Assembly (NCBI RefSeq): GCF_040712315.1
Contig: NC_134023.1
Location: forward strand, 31,427,088 to 31,491,087
Direction of reading: 5' to 3'
Origin: Castanea sativa
Taxonomy: Eukaryota; Streptophyta; Magnoliopsida; Fagales; Fagaceae
Length of the DNA stretch: 64,000 nt
The position numbers and the translations under genes are program-made. The stretch's first letter is position 1, and the number at the start of each line of letters is the position of its first letter. Below are positions 23,212 to 35,529 of this stretch, piece by piece. The notes beneath the pieces are model-generated. The model saw only the letters and a program-made list of their open reading frames with translations, did not search any database and was not told where the DNA came from.

Positions 23212-24273
23212 TGTAGACACCAAAATTTTGATCTTATTGGGTGACCCACTTGATCCCAATGTCTTTCTTAGGAGTTTGTATTGACAATGTGTGATGATGT
23301 TCGTGCAATGTGACATTAGGGTAAGGCGTGTGTAGACCTATACCCGAGGTCCCTACCTCAATGACAAGAAATCAAGTCGTTACCAAAATGATTAGCACCT
23401 TGCGTGAACCCAATGAGCCAATTAATCCAGAAATGGCTCAACAAAACCAAACTCAAACCCAAGTGTGACCCAAAAGCTTAGCCTACAAGCCCATGTTTGG
23501 CCTAATCTGCCTAAGGTTTACAAAAGGTGCGTATGCCGAGTATAAGATGCGTATGCATCCATTTTGTGGTGTACGCAACTTTTGGACAGAAACATCAAAT
23601 CACTCCATTTCTATTTTGGTGAGAATCTAGGGTGACCAGCCTAATCAACCCGCTACTCAAATGTCCCACCTAACCCTAGAACCCACTCCTATAAATATCT
23701 TTGTTTTCACCATCCAAAGGGTCTAGAGATTTTGCCTACCGAAACTCTGTTGAAATGCCATCAAAAAACCAAGTTTTTGAGTTGTAGGTTAGAAAGGCAT
23801 GTTAGATAGTAGTCTCTCACTCACTTGAATTCCAACTTCAAGTTTGTGCCAAAGTTGTAGTATAGCCATTTAGGGTTTATCCAAAACACCCTAGTTAAGT
23901 CATTCCAAGTTGTTGATTCACTCTCAAAGTTGTGGTAAGCAATTTCAACTGAGGGACCGATCATCAACATCACTGTAAATGTTATAAGGTGGAGATATGG
24001 ATCTTTTCAATGATCCATTTCTCCCCCTTGACTTCTATCAATTTTTATGTTTATATGTTATTTCAATTCACTAATATGATATTTTGAGTGCAATAACATG
24101 ATGCATGACCTATGTTTAATCTTTTTTCTATAATTCTGCCTAAGGATGCTGAATACTTAGATTAAGCCTTTTTTTTTTTCTTTTATGGTCATGTATACTT
24201 AGAACACTGACTAGAGAGTTAGTATGTTTGTATCTCTAGCCACATGATAAATTTTCACAGGGTGAATAAAAAC
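23212..24273 (+). repeat. LTR-like fragment starting TGTAGACACC
   Basis: The sequence starts TGTAGACACC, contains a TATA-like CTATAAATA at about 23691 and shares clusters of GCGTATGC with other LTR-like segments in this window. This suggests the 5' part of an LTR of a Tat/Ogre-like retrotransposon, plus strand. It is interrupted at 24274 by a small hAT element and I cannot find its end. Confidence 0.45.
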
Positions 24274-25093
24274 TAGGGCTGAGAAACAAACCGACAAAGC
24301 AACTGAAACTCCTTAATAGAATCCAATTTTTCATTTTTTTTCTCGATCCAGTTCGGTTTGGTTTCAGTTTGAATTTTTGAAAAACCAAAATTTTCAGTTC
24401 AGTCTTGAATTCATAAAATAAAAATCCGACACAAACCAAAACCAACCGATATGTATCAAATATTACTATTTACAAATTTATACCAAGATAGTACCACTAG
24501 CTTAGTCGTAAGACGTGTGTTTGACAATATATATTTTCCCAAATTCAAACCATACCAAAAACATTTTAATTTTTTCTCTCCTTATAGCACAAAACTATGT
24601 CATTTTATAGATTTAATTAAAACAAAAAAATTCTACTCTCTACACTTCTCACTTTGACCGCCACTCATTCTTTTACTTTTTTCTCTGAGTTCCATGCCTC
24701 TATCTTCTCTCTTCTTCTCTCTATCACACCGCTCTTCAGCGCTGCTCCATGCCTCCCTTGTTCTTGCTTTTGAATATGTACTTTTTTAAAGTTCTTCATC
24801 AACTCTCTCATGGGTATGTTCTTTTGTGTTAAAGTTTGAGCTGTTTGTTTGATTTGGTTTGATTTTTGTGTTGTTTGTTTGCTGAAAAAGTGAAAATACA
24901 TGATTGGGGGTTTTTCTTTTTCTTTGATCTATTTGGTTGATAAGAAAATAGAAGAAACCGAAATGTAGTCTGTTCGGTTCAGTGTTCCTTCCCTATGGTT
25001 CGATGTTTGTGCCAAATATGGCAAAACCAAAAATTTTAATTCGACTAAAAAATTGTCATTCACACCAACCAAAATCGACCACTTGAACCCCTA
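24274..25093. mobile_element. Non-autonomous hAT element, 820 bp
   Basis: The ends TAGGGCTGAG and ...TTGAACCCCTA are short imperfect inverted repeats. They are flanked by perfect 8-bp direct repeats ATAAAAAC (24266-24273, 25094-25101), the duplication size of the hAT superfamily. There is no transposase inside. Confidence 0.8.
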
Positions 25094-25571
25094 ATAAAAA
25101 CTCAATCATACAACTATATATAAAACAAGGACTAAATCACACATTCGTCTATCACACATTCGTCTATCACACATTCAGTACCAAGAAAATATATAGCCAC
25201 ATATTAACCAGCAACATAAACATGAATCTATCAATTCATAGTTGCGTATATCAAGGCATATACAATATAACTTCACATATACATATTACTTTAAGGGTAG
25301 AGAAATTAATAAAGTGTTTATACAAGCAAAAATGACTCTAGGCAGAACTACCATCATTCAAGTATTTAGCTACCTCATACTCATCATTATATAAGCACAC
25401 CAACATGCATTCCAAGCTAAATCAACTAACACATGCATACTGTAATGAGAAAGAGACTAGTTACATACTTAAATCAACTTAAATCAACTTGTTTGTGCTC
25501 AAAATCATCTAATAAGTCATATAAAGAAACATTGAGGTATATATCTAGAGAATAACAAATGGGTATGCATA

Positions 25572-27148
25572 CACTACAAAAAACGCGGGCTATAGCCGCG
25601 TTTTTTTGGCCGCGTTTATAAAAAAACGCGGCTATAGTTGATCTATAGCTGCGTTTTTAAGAAACGCAGCTATAGACATGACCTATAGCCGCGTTTTTGG
25701 AAAACGCGGCTATAGGTCCCCCTCTAGCTGCATTTTCAAATGCAGCTCCAGCCGAATAATTTTTTTTTAAAGTGAGGCCTGGAGCTACGTTTGAAAACAC
25801 AGCTAGAGGGGGACCTAGAGCTGCGTTTTTAAAAACGCGGCTATAGGTCCTCCTCTGGCTGCATTCTGAAACGCAGCTCCAACCGAATAAATTTTTTTAA
25901 AAAGAGGGGCTTGGAGCTGCGCTTAGAAGAGCAACCATAGGGTGACCTATAGCCGCGTTTTAAAAACGCGACTATAGGTCCCCCTCAGCTGAATAAATTT
26001 TCTTAAAAGAAAGACCTGGAGTTTGCAGCCAGAGGGGGACCTATAGCCGCGTTTTCCAAAAACGCGGCTATAGGTCCTCCTCTGGCTGTGTTTCTAGAAA
26101 CACGGCTCAAAAAAAAAAAACTTAAACTTCCCACGTGCCCCCCCCCCTTTCCCACCTACATCCTCACCTACCCCCACTTTCAGTATAAGTTCTTCTCTTT
26201 TTTTTTTTCTTTTTTTCTTTTTTTTCTTTCTTCATTCTTCACTCAAAGCTTCAGGTTCTTCTCTCTTTCCTTCTTCTTCCTTTTTTTTTTTTTTTCCCAT
26301 TTCTTTCTTCCTTCTTCACTAAATCTTCAGGTTGTTTTTTTTTTTTCCTTTTTGTTTCTTCCTTCTTCACTAACTCTTCAGGTTCTTCTTCTTCTTTTTT
26401 TCCTTTTTCTTTCTTCCTTCCTTTTTCCAACGTAACTTTTTTTTTCTTTGTTTCTTTGGAGTTCCTGCATCTTTTTTCTTTCTTTCTTTTTTTGCTCCTT
26501 TCTTCTACAAGTCATGACATTTTTTTTGTGCTATTGTGTCCCTAATATTGTGCTTATGTTTAAATGGGTTTGTGTTCTTGAGCTTGTTCTTTTGTGTTTT
26601 TGAGTTTGTACTTGTGTTCCTTGAATGGATTTAGTGTTAGATTTGGGTTGGCTTTATTGAAGGAGAGGAGATTCATGGGTTTGTGTTCTTATATTTTGGA
26701 GCAAGTTGTGGTTGTATTGTTAGTATGTATGTTGTGTTTGATTTTGAATTTTTTGGGTGTGTTTGTATTGTGAGTATGTTGTGTTTGATTTTGAAATTTT
26801 TGGGTTTGAATTTTCTGGGTTTGCGTTTAATTTTGAATTTCTTGGGGGAAAAAAAACACCCAGAAATTTTTTTTTTTTTTTTTTAATAAAAAAAACCTAT
26901 AGCCGCGTTTTTGAAAAACGCGGCTATAGGTCTCAGACTATAGCCGTGGTTAAACAACGCGGCTTTAGGTCCAATCTTTAGCCACGGTTGTAAAAAAACG
27001 GCTACAAACCCACAGGGGCTATTGCTGCGCCGCTTAGGCCGGGTTTGTAAACGCGGCTCTAGAAAACGCGGCTATAGGCTATAGCCGCGTTTTTGGGGTC
27101 TATAGTCGTGTTTTTGAAACGCGGCTTTAGACCCCGTTTTTTGTAGTG
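25572..27148. mobile_element. Non-autonomous CACTA (En/Spm) element, 1,577 bp
   Basis: The perfect inverted ends CACTACAAAAAACG and CGTTTTTTGTAGTG are flanked by ATA on both sides (25569-25571, 27149-27151), a 3-bp duplication. Both subterminal zones are packed with copies of GCTATAGCCGCGTTTTT and its complement, often paired as hairpins (25590-26100 and 26895-27135), typical of CACTA transposase-binding regions. The interior (26100-26890) is a pyrimidine-rich then T/G-rich stretch without a transposase; ORFs there are low complexity. Confidence 0.92.
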
Positions 27149-27800
27149 ATAGGTTTGCATATGTAAAGGTATAGGCATATATAGAAGCATGTAATTAAGC
27201 ATATATGAAAAATAAGCTTGTAATTAACACATCAATCCAAGAGTTAAATTATGAAAATATCATGTTAATCACATACTTATTGTCGATGTCTCAAAGCTTA
27301 CAAATACCTTAAATGGCGACGCATGCTCTCTACACGTACGGATAGGGGGAAAAGGAAGTGGGCATGTGCCCCCCCCCCCCCTCTATTCCCTTTTTAAGAA
27401 TGATGCATAATTCTGATATGAACTATGACTATGAGTCATTTTTAATTAAGGTTCAAGAGTCACCACCTATCATTAGGTTTTTCTAGGTCTAATTGGTCAC
27501 CTAACTTTATTTTAATTTTATTACCAATCCTAGGTTAAGAAAAAGTTGATTTTTTCATAATCTAAATGGATGATAAAAAAATCTCAATTTTTGGATTCAA
27601 AACTTTGGTTACTTGTGGGAAAGGCGTTAGGCACCCCACAACCCCTGTCGTGAGACAATCCTTTATTTTGATTAACTCTTAATTTTTGGTCATTGGTGGA
27701 TAAAATCAAGCTATTGGCTATATGTGGGCACAAGCGCCTGCAACATGGTGTCATCCCCCTTTCATGGAAAGCATGTCTTGGCCTAAGGTGGACCATGACG
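27149..27800 (-). repeat. LTR retrotransposon remnant with degenerate primer site
   Basis: On the minus strand TGGTGACTC at about 27449-27457 resembles the TGGCGACTC primer-site motif seen at 27805-27826, 34922-34940 and 38186-38200. The segment therefore seems to be another decayed LTR end of the same lineage. A poly(C) run lies at 27369-27382. No gene is seen. Confidence 0.4.
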
Positions 27801-29285
27801 GAGGGTGTAAATGGAGTCGCTACCTAGTTTAGGTCTAGGAACCATAAATATAGTGTCCTTTGTAAAAAGACTGATCTTTACCAGAGCACGTGTCCGAGTT
27901 TAGGTATGGGGATGAGAAGTTGTTAGGCACCCAACCCCACCCAACTGGTGGGTTGGCTTCCACTCATTATGTTCCAAGTCTTAATCTCATTAAAGGAAAA
28001 TTTAACATGTTATTCTAACTCACATACACTAGCATGCATCTAAAGCAAGCAAACATGGCATTATTATCCCCAAGCCTAGCATTCATCTATCATTGCATTT
28101 AAGCATATATTATGAAGAGCAGAATCATCACAAGGCAGATTCAAACAAACATGTCAAGATACCTAAACATCAACACAAGGGGATTCCATGAAGCATATCG
28201 TGTTCATCAATCAAAACTTATTCATGTTCATATGATTATGCATGACTTACCTCACTACATCATAACACATATGCATCAATGCATGGTCATGGCATATGCA
28301 TGTTCATGGTATTAAAACAAACAAAACCCTAATGATCATCATAGGGATAAAACAAAATAGAGAGGCGGAGGCGTAAAGATACATAAACTAGGTAGGAGCG
28401 ATTTAGGGTTTCTAGGCAAGAGTGCGTGTGCATCCGAACTATATGCGTATGCAGCATACGCATGCATGAAGCATACGCACACATACACACTCTAAACCCT
28501 AACCCGAAAACACGAAACAAAAAAGAAACTAGAAACAAGAAATCTAGCAACTTAACATGCTTTAAACATAAACCTTTTAAAAAAATGTTATGAACACTTA
28601 AAGCATATATACAAACACAAAAACAAAAGAAAAGCAAAGAGAAAATAAGGAGCCAAAGTTAGAAACTTTACCTTAACACTAGAACTCTTTAGAGCTTGGT
28701 TTCGATCATTCCCCTTAGTCAATTTATTCACAATCAAATCAAAGATGGATTAGTAAACTTAGAACTCGAAGATCGAGACCAGATTAGGTCCTAATCAAAC
28801 AAAATTTGAATTGAGGATGTTTTGTTAAAAACTCCCTCTTTGATTCACTATTTTCTTGTGAATTTTGTGTGTTTTACCACTATTTTCGTCCTCTCTTGAA
28901 AAAGTGTCTTTTATGACTTTATATAGTCGAAAAATAGGGGTTTAGGGTAGCTCCCAGACGATGTGGGATTCGATCCAAACCAAGTTTAATGCATAAAAAG
29001 ATTTCCTTTCATAGTTTCTAGAACCCTAGCTGTGTACGCATGCCCGTGCATGTGTGTGCATGCAATAAGCATGTGTACGCTTGGCTTAAGTGTACGTGCG
29101 CACACAGGGTTTCCTGCAGCCTTTCTTTTGCAAAAATAGTTTTATTTTTCCAAAAATAAAGTTATGTTTTTTACAAACACTTTTCTTAAGTCAATTTTCA
29201 TCTGATTAGGCCCTCAACCAACATTGGGCTTTAAAGTACTATCATCGTTGGGGAACAGGGGCCTGAGTCGTAAAAGGTACAATTT
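27800..29285 (-). repeat. Minus-strand LTR, left arm of a large inverted repeat
   Basis: Reverse-complemented, this region aligns by eye with 29983-30280 joined to 34003-34935: shared blocks include 'GATTCACTATTTTCT.GTGAAT', 'CTAG.TTTAGGTAT', 'CTAGCTGTGTACG' and 'GGGGCCT.AGTCGTAA'. A TATA-like CTATATAAAG lies at about 28918 on the minus strand, and a primer-site-like TAGCGACTCC at 27805-27826 lies at its minus-strand 3' end. This identifies it as an LTR of the Tat/Ogre-like group lacking its terminal TGTAGACAC. Confidence 0.65.
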
Positions 29286-29982
29286 TCAAACTCTTTCATC
29301 TTCTCCAATGGCACCTAAGACCAAGAAGACCTCTTACTTGATTTTCAGAGAAGTTTTCAACCTCACCAACTGGGTTGGAGCCACAAGAATAATTGAGCGC
29401 CTTCCATTGATCTATAGGCCACAAAATCATCTTTTATACAATGCATGGACTGGATTGGTAAGTTTTTCAAACTTTTCTCATTTTTAAGTTGTGCTCTGAT
29501 CTTCCATTTTAATCTATTTTTAGACTTTTAAATGCTTGGATTTTGATGTGGGATGGCTTTTAATGAAAACCTGATGATGAGTTTTGATCAATGGTAGGCT
29601 GAAAATGTCGAGGAACCCATTCTGTCTACGTTCATGCGTCCTTCATGCTTGTGTGGCCAGGTTGTATATGTACGCATTCCAGCTTCATTCATACGCATTG
29701 ATGTTCATAAGTTCATAAGGAGGCATGCCTCAGCATGCATAAACATACATGGGCCATGTGTACACATACACAAGCTTGATGCTCAAAACTCTATTTTAAT
29801 TTTTTTTTTTGTCCAATTTGATTTCTTCACCTTTTTTTTTATATCCAACATGACTATTATACTCTCGTTATTGTCTTCTACATGGTTTACTGCCTTTCAC
29901 AAGTAGGGGTAGTACCAGTCATCTGTTTGCATGGTACCAGACTTTGACGGGCAAGACAAAGGCCTTGGTAAACATGGTCAGC
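29286..29982. other. Spacer between two inverted LTRs
   Basis: About 700 bp lie between the facing LTRs. A plus-strand frame around 29308-29487 reads 'MAPKTKKTSYLIFREVFNL' then 'RPQNHLLYNAWTGL', and a TACGCATTC/GCATGC-rich tract follows. I do not recognise a gene; it may be an internal remnant of a retroelement. Confidence 0.4.
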
Positions 29983-30279
29983 TATAGACACCGCATTTTG
30001 TATCCCTTACGACTTAGGCCCCTATTCCCCAATGATGCTCAAACTCTAAAGCCTAAGACCAGTTTAGAGTCCAATCAAATATTAAATTGACTTGAGTAGT
30101 ATTAAAATGGAAAATATAACCTTTTAAATAAGCAAAAAATCTTTTTTTAGAAATAAAATGACCAAAGTGGCCCATGGCCTACTGACATGGGTCTCGGCCT
30201 ACATACGTGGGTCTATGCTTGCGTACGCGAGCCAAAGCATGCGTACATAGACACATTCTTGCGTATGCACACGACTGAG

Positions 30280-33200
30280 CTGTTGTTGGACCTTGGGGGG
30301 TAGTGCCCCCCCCCCCCCCAGGAGTAAACACTTTTCAATATAGGAATTGGTATCTAATAAATTCAAAGATTCCGGCATAAATGAAAGAAAAAGGAAAAAA
30401 GCGATGAAGAAAAAAAATAGTATATATATAATATATTAGTTTTAGCAATTTGTTTCAATAAAATTACACTTTGCCCCATTTAACAATATTATTGATATTT
30501 TTAAAAGCTATGAAAAAAATATTAGCCTAACAACAAAAATTAAGCCCAAACAGCACTCCAAAACAAAATAAAAAATAAAAAATAAAAAAAATAAAGCCGA
30601 TTCTAACTAGATATCTAACTAGCCTAGGAGTAGGAAACACCCAACTTACCTCACACATATAATAAAAGGGAAAAAAGAAGGGGATATCTAAGCCATTAAA
30701 AAAAAAAAAAGGAAAACCTAACTTACGACTGAACACAGAGGAGTTCGACAGCGAGTGACACTGCAGTCTACAGGTCTACAGAAGCAAAGGTATCCCTCTC
30801 ATATTGAATCCTTGTTTGGTTAACTCAGATTTAATCATGTGTTGATACTTAACATTGTTGTGACTTGTAAAGAAAACTTAAAGAGAGCACAGAGCATGAG
30901 AGTAAGGACGTAGAGACTCAAAGACATAGAAATATAGAATAAACTAGAAGAAACTACAAACTAGAGAGAAAGAGTCAAAGAGAGAGGTAAAAATCAGACC
31001 CATCTTTGTCTTTCTCTCTTTAATATAGCCCATAATTTATTTTCTTTTATAAAAAAAAAAAATTGTCATCTCTTGTGACAAACACAACAAAACACGTCAA
31101 CTCCTATTGCCATAGCCCTGTGATGTTTATCATGTTTTGTGATTTATTTGTAGCTTTGTCTTTAGTGTTTTTTTATATTAGTTTAGTGTCTTTTAAAACA
31201 TTAAAGAAATTTTGTTTTGGGTAAATAATTAAAGAGATTATTTGCAACTTTAAAATTTATTGGCTAGTTGTTGAATGCTTGTGTGCATAGTGCTTGTCTA
31301 TTGTTTAATGATTGTAGATTATTAATTATATAATGACATAATAATTTCAAATTATATTTTATTTGTAGATTATGAAAAATTCAACTAACATATTTGATTT
31401 TTTCAAAAAAAAAAAAAAGCTTCAAATGATTTAGAAGCTAATACTAGTGGTGCAACATTGCCAACCACTAATGTTAAGGAAAATCCTGATGTCCCAATTG
31501 AGGAAAATCCTGATGAACCTATTGAGGAAAATCTTAATGTCCCTATTGAGGAAAATTCTCAAACAAAATTTCAAAAGGTTGATATGAGTTCGTTGCAATT
31601 AGAACTTGATCCTAGATTGCGTAGACAAATATATACTTATCATGTTGATCAACGAGATGAGATCTGGCGACGTTACATTAAGTTGGGTCCATACCAACCT
31701 CGTTTTAAAAAAATTTAAAAATTTTAGAAAGGTCAAAGCTTTCAAGGTTCTTGGTATGAAGATGATCACTTTAAGTCATGGCTTGAATATTCTCTTAAAA
31801 AAGATGCTATTTTTTGGCTGCCATGCTTTCTCATAAGCCAACTGGGCATGACGGACAAAATGCATTCACAGTTAACGGATTTAAGAGTTGGAAGAAAGTT
31901 AGAAATGGCGAAAGTTGTTCTTTTAGTCTTCATATGGGGAAAGATTTGAACTCCACTCATAGATTTGCCCATAAAGCATGTCAAGATTTGATGAACCAGT
32001 CTCAACACATAGACACAGTAGTAGGCAATTTTACTTCAGAACAAATTGCAAATAATCGACTAATATTGAAGGCTTCAATTGATGCTGTTCGACATCTTGC
32101 CTTGCAAGCTATTTCTTTTAGAGGTCAAGATGAAAGCTCTACTTTAACCAATCGGGGAAACTTTCTTATGACATTGGATTTGATGGTGGGCTATAATAAT
32201 AATGTTGTTGAAATAATGGCAAAAGCTCCAAAAAATGCCACCTACATATGACCTCAGATTCAAAAATAAATTCTTCATGTTATTTCAACCAAAGTGAAGA
32301 AGGAAATTAGGGAAGAAATTGGTGATGCAAAGTTTCTCATATTGGTTGATGAAGGTCGTGATGAGTCCATGAAAGAGCAAATGGCTGTGGATATGTTGAT
32401 ACAGATGGCTTTGTGCGAGAACAATTTTATGGGATTGTTCATGTTGTTGACACTGTGGCATTGACCCTTAAGAAGGATATACATTATTAATTTTTCAATC
32501 ATTGCTTAGATATCCAAAACATTCGGGGGCAAGGATATGATGGTGCAAGCAACATGCAAGGTGAGTGGAATGGAGTATAAGTTTTGATTTTGAATGATTG
32601 TCCATATGCTTACTACATTCATTGTTTTGCACATCGCTTACAATTGGCATTAGTAGGAGCATCAAAAGCAGTTGTCCCTCTTAATAGATTTTTCACTAAA
32701 TTGATTTTAGTTATCAATAATATCTGTGCTTCATGCAAACGTATTGAGCAATTAAAAATTGCTAGAGCTTCTAACATTGCATATTTGATTGATATTGAAG
32801 AGCTTGAGACTAGGAAAGGACTTAATCAGATGGTCACTTTACAACGACCTGGAGATACTCGTTAGGGTTCGCATTATAAATCGGTTTCTAACTTGATAAA
32901 GTTATTCAGTCCAACATGTGAAGTTCTACTGAAAATCAAGGATGAAGGAAATTCTTCACAAAAAGTAGAAGCAGAGTCCACTTATGAGGTATTAATTTCA
33001 TTTGAATTTGTCTTCATCTTGCATTTTGTTAATGAAACTATGGGGATCACTAATAAACTTTTTCAAGCTTTGCAAAACCAATCGCAAGACATTTTAAATG
33101 TTATGCATTTAGTTTCATCCACTAAAAAACTTATCCAACAATTTAGAGATGAGAAATGGAATGACTTATTAGCTACTGTGATATCATTTTGTAAGGAACG

Positions 33201-34002
33201 TGGTATAGATGTCCCTGATATGAATGCTTGTTATGTTGCAAGATTTGGTCAAGCTCGTCATCAACAAGAGGACTTTAGAAATGAGCATTATTATAAAGTA
33301 GATATTTTTAATGCAGGAATAGATTCTCAATTGCAAGAGCTAAATCATCTGTTTAGTGAGCACGCCATAGAGTTACTTACGCTTAGCACAGCTCTAAACC
33401 CTCGAGAGGCATATGAATCTTTTCGAGTCAGTGATATTTATTCATTGATAGATAATTTTTATCCAATAGACTGCACAGATGATGAAAAAAATGATTTGAA
33501 AAAGGAACTTAATCTTTATAAGTATGATGTAGTTCAGCATTCAGGGTTCAAGAATTTGAAAAATATTTCTGAATTATGCCAATGGATGGTGAGAACTAGA
33601 AAATCATAATACTATTTGCTTATTTATAGAGTGGTCAAGCTTGTGCTTATTCTTCTTGTTTCTACTACAACTATAGAGCGAGTATTTTCAGCTATGAATA
33701 TCATCAAAACTAACCTTCGCAACAAAATGGAAAATAAGTTTTTGTCAGACGCTATGATGTTATGCATTAAAAGGGACATTATTGTGACAATTAATACGGA
33801 TTCAATCATAGATGATTTTGAAGATTTAAAAAGACGACGAGTTCCATTTTCATAAATAATTGCATTGTAATATCTAAGAAACAATAATTTTGTGTATTTT
33901 TCTTTGTTGATGGTTTATTAAATGAATATTTATTTGGAGTTTCAAAATTTGTTTTTGTTTATACTTTTGTCCCCCTAACTCCAAGTCCTGGCTTCGTCTC
34001 TA
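30280..34002 (+). mobile_element. Decayed autonomous hAT transposon
   Basis: A transposase of the TTF-finger/DUF4371/hAT-dimerisation family, in five or more broken pieces, lies inside an LTR. The right end '..CCAAGTCCTGGCTTCGTCTCTA' (33981-34002) has a partly matching left end 'TGGACCTTGGGGGG' near 30286-30300. I could not see a clean 8-bp duplication. The LTR arms match on both sides of the element, which confirms that it is an insertion. Confidence 0.75.
31372..33855 (+). pseudogene. hAT transposase (DUF4371 and hAT dimerisation type), broken
   Basis: The start at 31372 gives 'MKNSTNIFDFFKKKK', then a frameshift in a poly(A) run. Next comes a fourfold imperfect octad 'ENPDVPIE' (about 31474-31555), then 'SWYEDDHFKSWLEYS' and 'DAIFWLPCFL' in shifted frames, 'RGQGYDGASNMQGEWNG' (near 32525-32575) and 'YYIHCFAHRLQLALV' (near 32612), both hallmarks of the DUF4371 transposase family. 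The C-terminal dimerisation domain 'VSTTTIERVFSAMNIIKT' lies near 33656-33710. Stops occur at about 31719, 32252, 32578, 32866 and 33607, plus frameshifts. It is probably inactive. Confidence 0.85.
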
Positions 34003-34921
34003 CGTACACAGCTAGAGTTTCAGAAGCATAAGAAAGACAAATTTTCTACAATAATGGCTGAGGTTTGAAACAAATCTCACATTGTATGGGAGCCATTTCA
34101 AACCCCATTTTTTCAACTATAAAAAGCCATACATGTTACATTTTCAAAACACACAGAAACCCCACGGGAAAAACCTAAGATTCACTAGAAAATAGTGAAT
34201 CAAAAGGGAGTTTTTCACAAAACACCCTCAAGTCATTTTTATTTGATTGGGACATTTTCTGGCCCCAATCCTTCGAGTTTAAGATTTCTAATCACTAATT
34301 TATTGAATTGTGATAAATTTGACTGAAGGAAACGGTCAAAAAACAAGCCTAGGAGCTTTTGCTTTAAGGTATTCTTTTAAACTTTTCTCTTTCTTTTCTG
34401 TCTTTAATCTTTTTTTAATCTATTTCTTTTGTTTATTTTATGCTTTCACATGTCTATTTAGGTTGGTTTTAGGTTTTCTTCATGTCTTTAAGTATATGGC
34501 TTCTAAATTTTACGTTTTTCATCTTGTTTGGCCTCTACTCTATTTCTATGTTAACAATTTGTTTCAATGTGTTAACATTTTGTTTTCGATATGTATTTTT
34601 TGACAATATGCTTGCCTCCATATTTAAACTGCTGCTTTGTTTCAAATGTATGATAGGGTTTTCATATGTTAGATGAGTGTTAGGGTTTCTTCAATATGTT
34701 TGGCTCCCTTTTGTTTGGATAGATGGATAGTATTTAAATAGTTTTTAATAGGGTTAAGGTATAGGACACAATGATTGGAGGCCAACCTTATGGTTGGGCG
34801 ATCTTGGATGCCTAACCTTCCCAAGAGTATACCTAAACTCCGAACCCAAACTCTGGTAGTAAGATCAAAGGTCTTTCCTCGAAATGAAGCTATATTCATG
34901 GTTCCCAGACCATATGACTAG

Positions 34922-34940
34922 GTGGCGACTCCCCATATCC
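34922..34940 (+). other. Primer-binding-site-like TGGCGACTC (tRNA-Arg type)
   Basis: TGGCGACTCC follows the LTR-like sequence. TGGCGACTC followed by further matches to the tRNA-Arg 3' end is the primer site of Tat/Ogre-type elements as I know them; here the downstream bases have decayed. The same motif recurs in reverse at 27805-27826 and 38186-38200. Confidence 0.5.
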
Positions 34941-35529
34941 TTTTCCTTGTGCCTACACTGACTTCGAGCCAATCATGCGTTTACTTCCTAAGGGTATTGC
35001 CAGTAGCATTCTAGTGCAGGCACTTGCTGAGAGATGGTGGGACACTACCTACACCTTTCACAATGCTAGGAAGGAGATGACTATGACTCCTCATGACTTC
35101 CACTAGATGACCGGCTTGAGATGTAATGAGCCTATCATCAACTTGGAGGGTGAGTCGGGCATTCAATTTGGTTCGAACTTACTAGGGCATAACTACCCCA
35201 CTGAGCACATCCGTTACTTTGATTTGGAGAGGGACTACAAGCCTCTTTTTCATGTGACTCTAGATGGTCGTGCCTAAATGGCTAATGCATTTCTGCTATA
35301 CCTAATAAAGGCATATCTCTTTGCCAATAGAGGTCAAACGATATCCTTGAGGTGGCTAGCTCCCTTCTAAGATTTTAAGCAAGCTTAGGATGTGAACTGG
35401 AGCCATGCTTGCCTCACCTAACTCTACTCAGTCATGGATACACTGAGCCGAGGGACTTTTTGTCAGCTAGAGGAGCCTTGGAAGCTGCTAGAGGATAGAC
35501 TCTTTCCCTTTTCTCATATAGTTTCACAA

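Larger units (their letters stand above)
29983..34921 (+). repeat. Plus-strand LTR interrupted by a hAT transposon
   Basis: It starts TATAGACACC (TGTAGACACC with one change), runs to about 30280, is interrupted by the hAT element and resumes at about 34003, with a TATA-like CTATAAAAAGCC at about 34119. It ends before TGGCGACTC at 34922. Without the hAT it is about 1.2 kb and is the inverted partner of 27800-29285. Confidence 0.65.

Noticed and set aside
26088..26435. 115-codon Phe/Ser-rich ORF
   Set aside because: It is a by-product of the pyrimidine tract inside the CACTA element.
28420..30275. CRISPR-like or satellite array from the repeated GCGTATGC motifs
   Set aside because: Spacing is irregular, no direct repeat with spacers exists and this is plant nuclear DNA.
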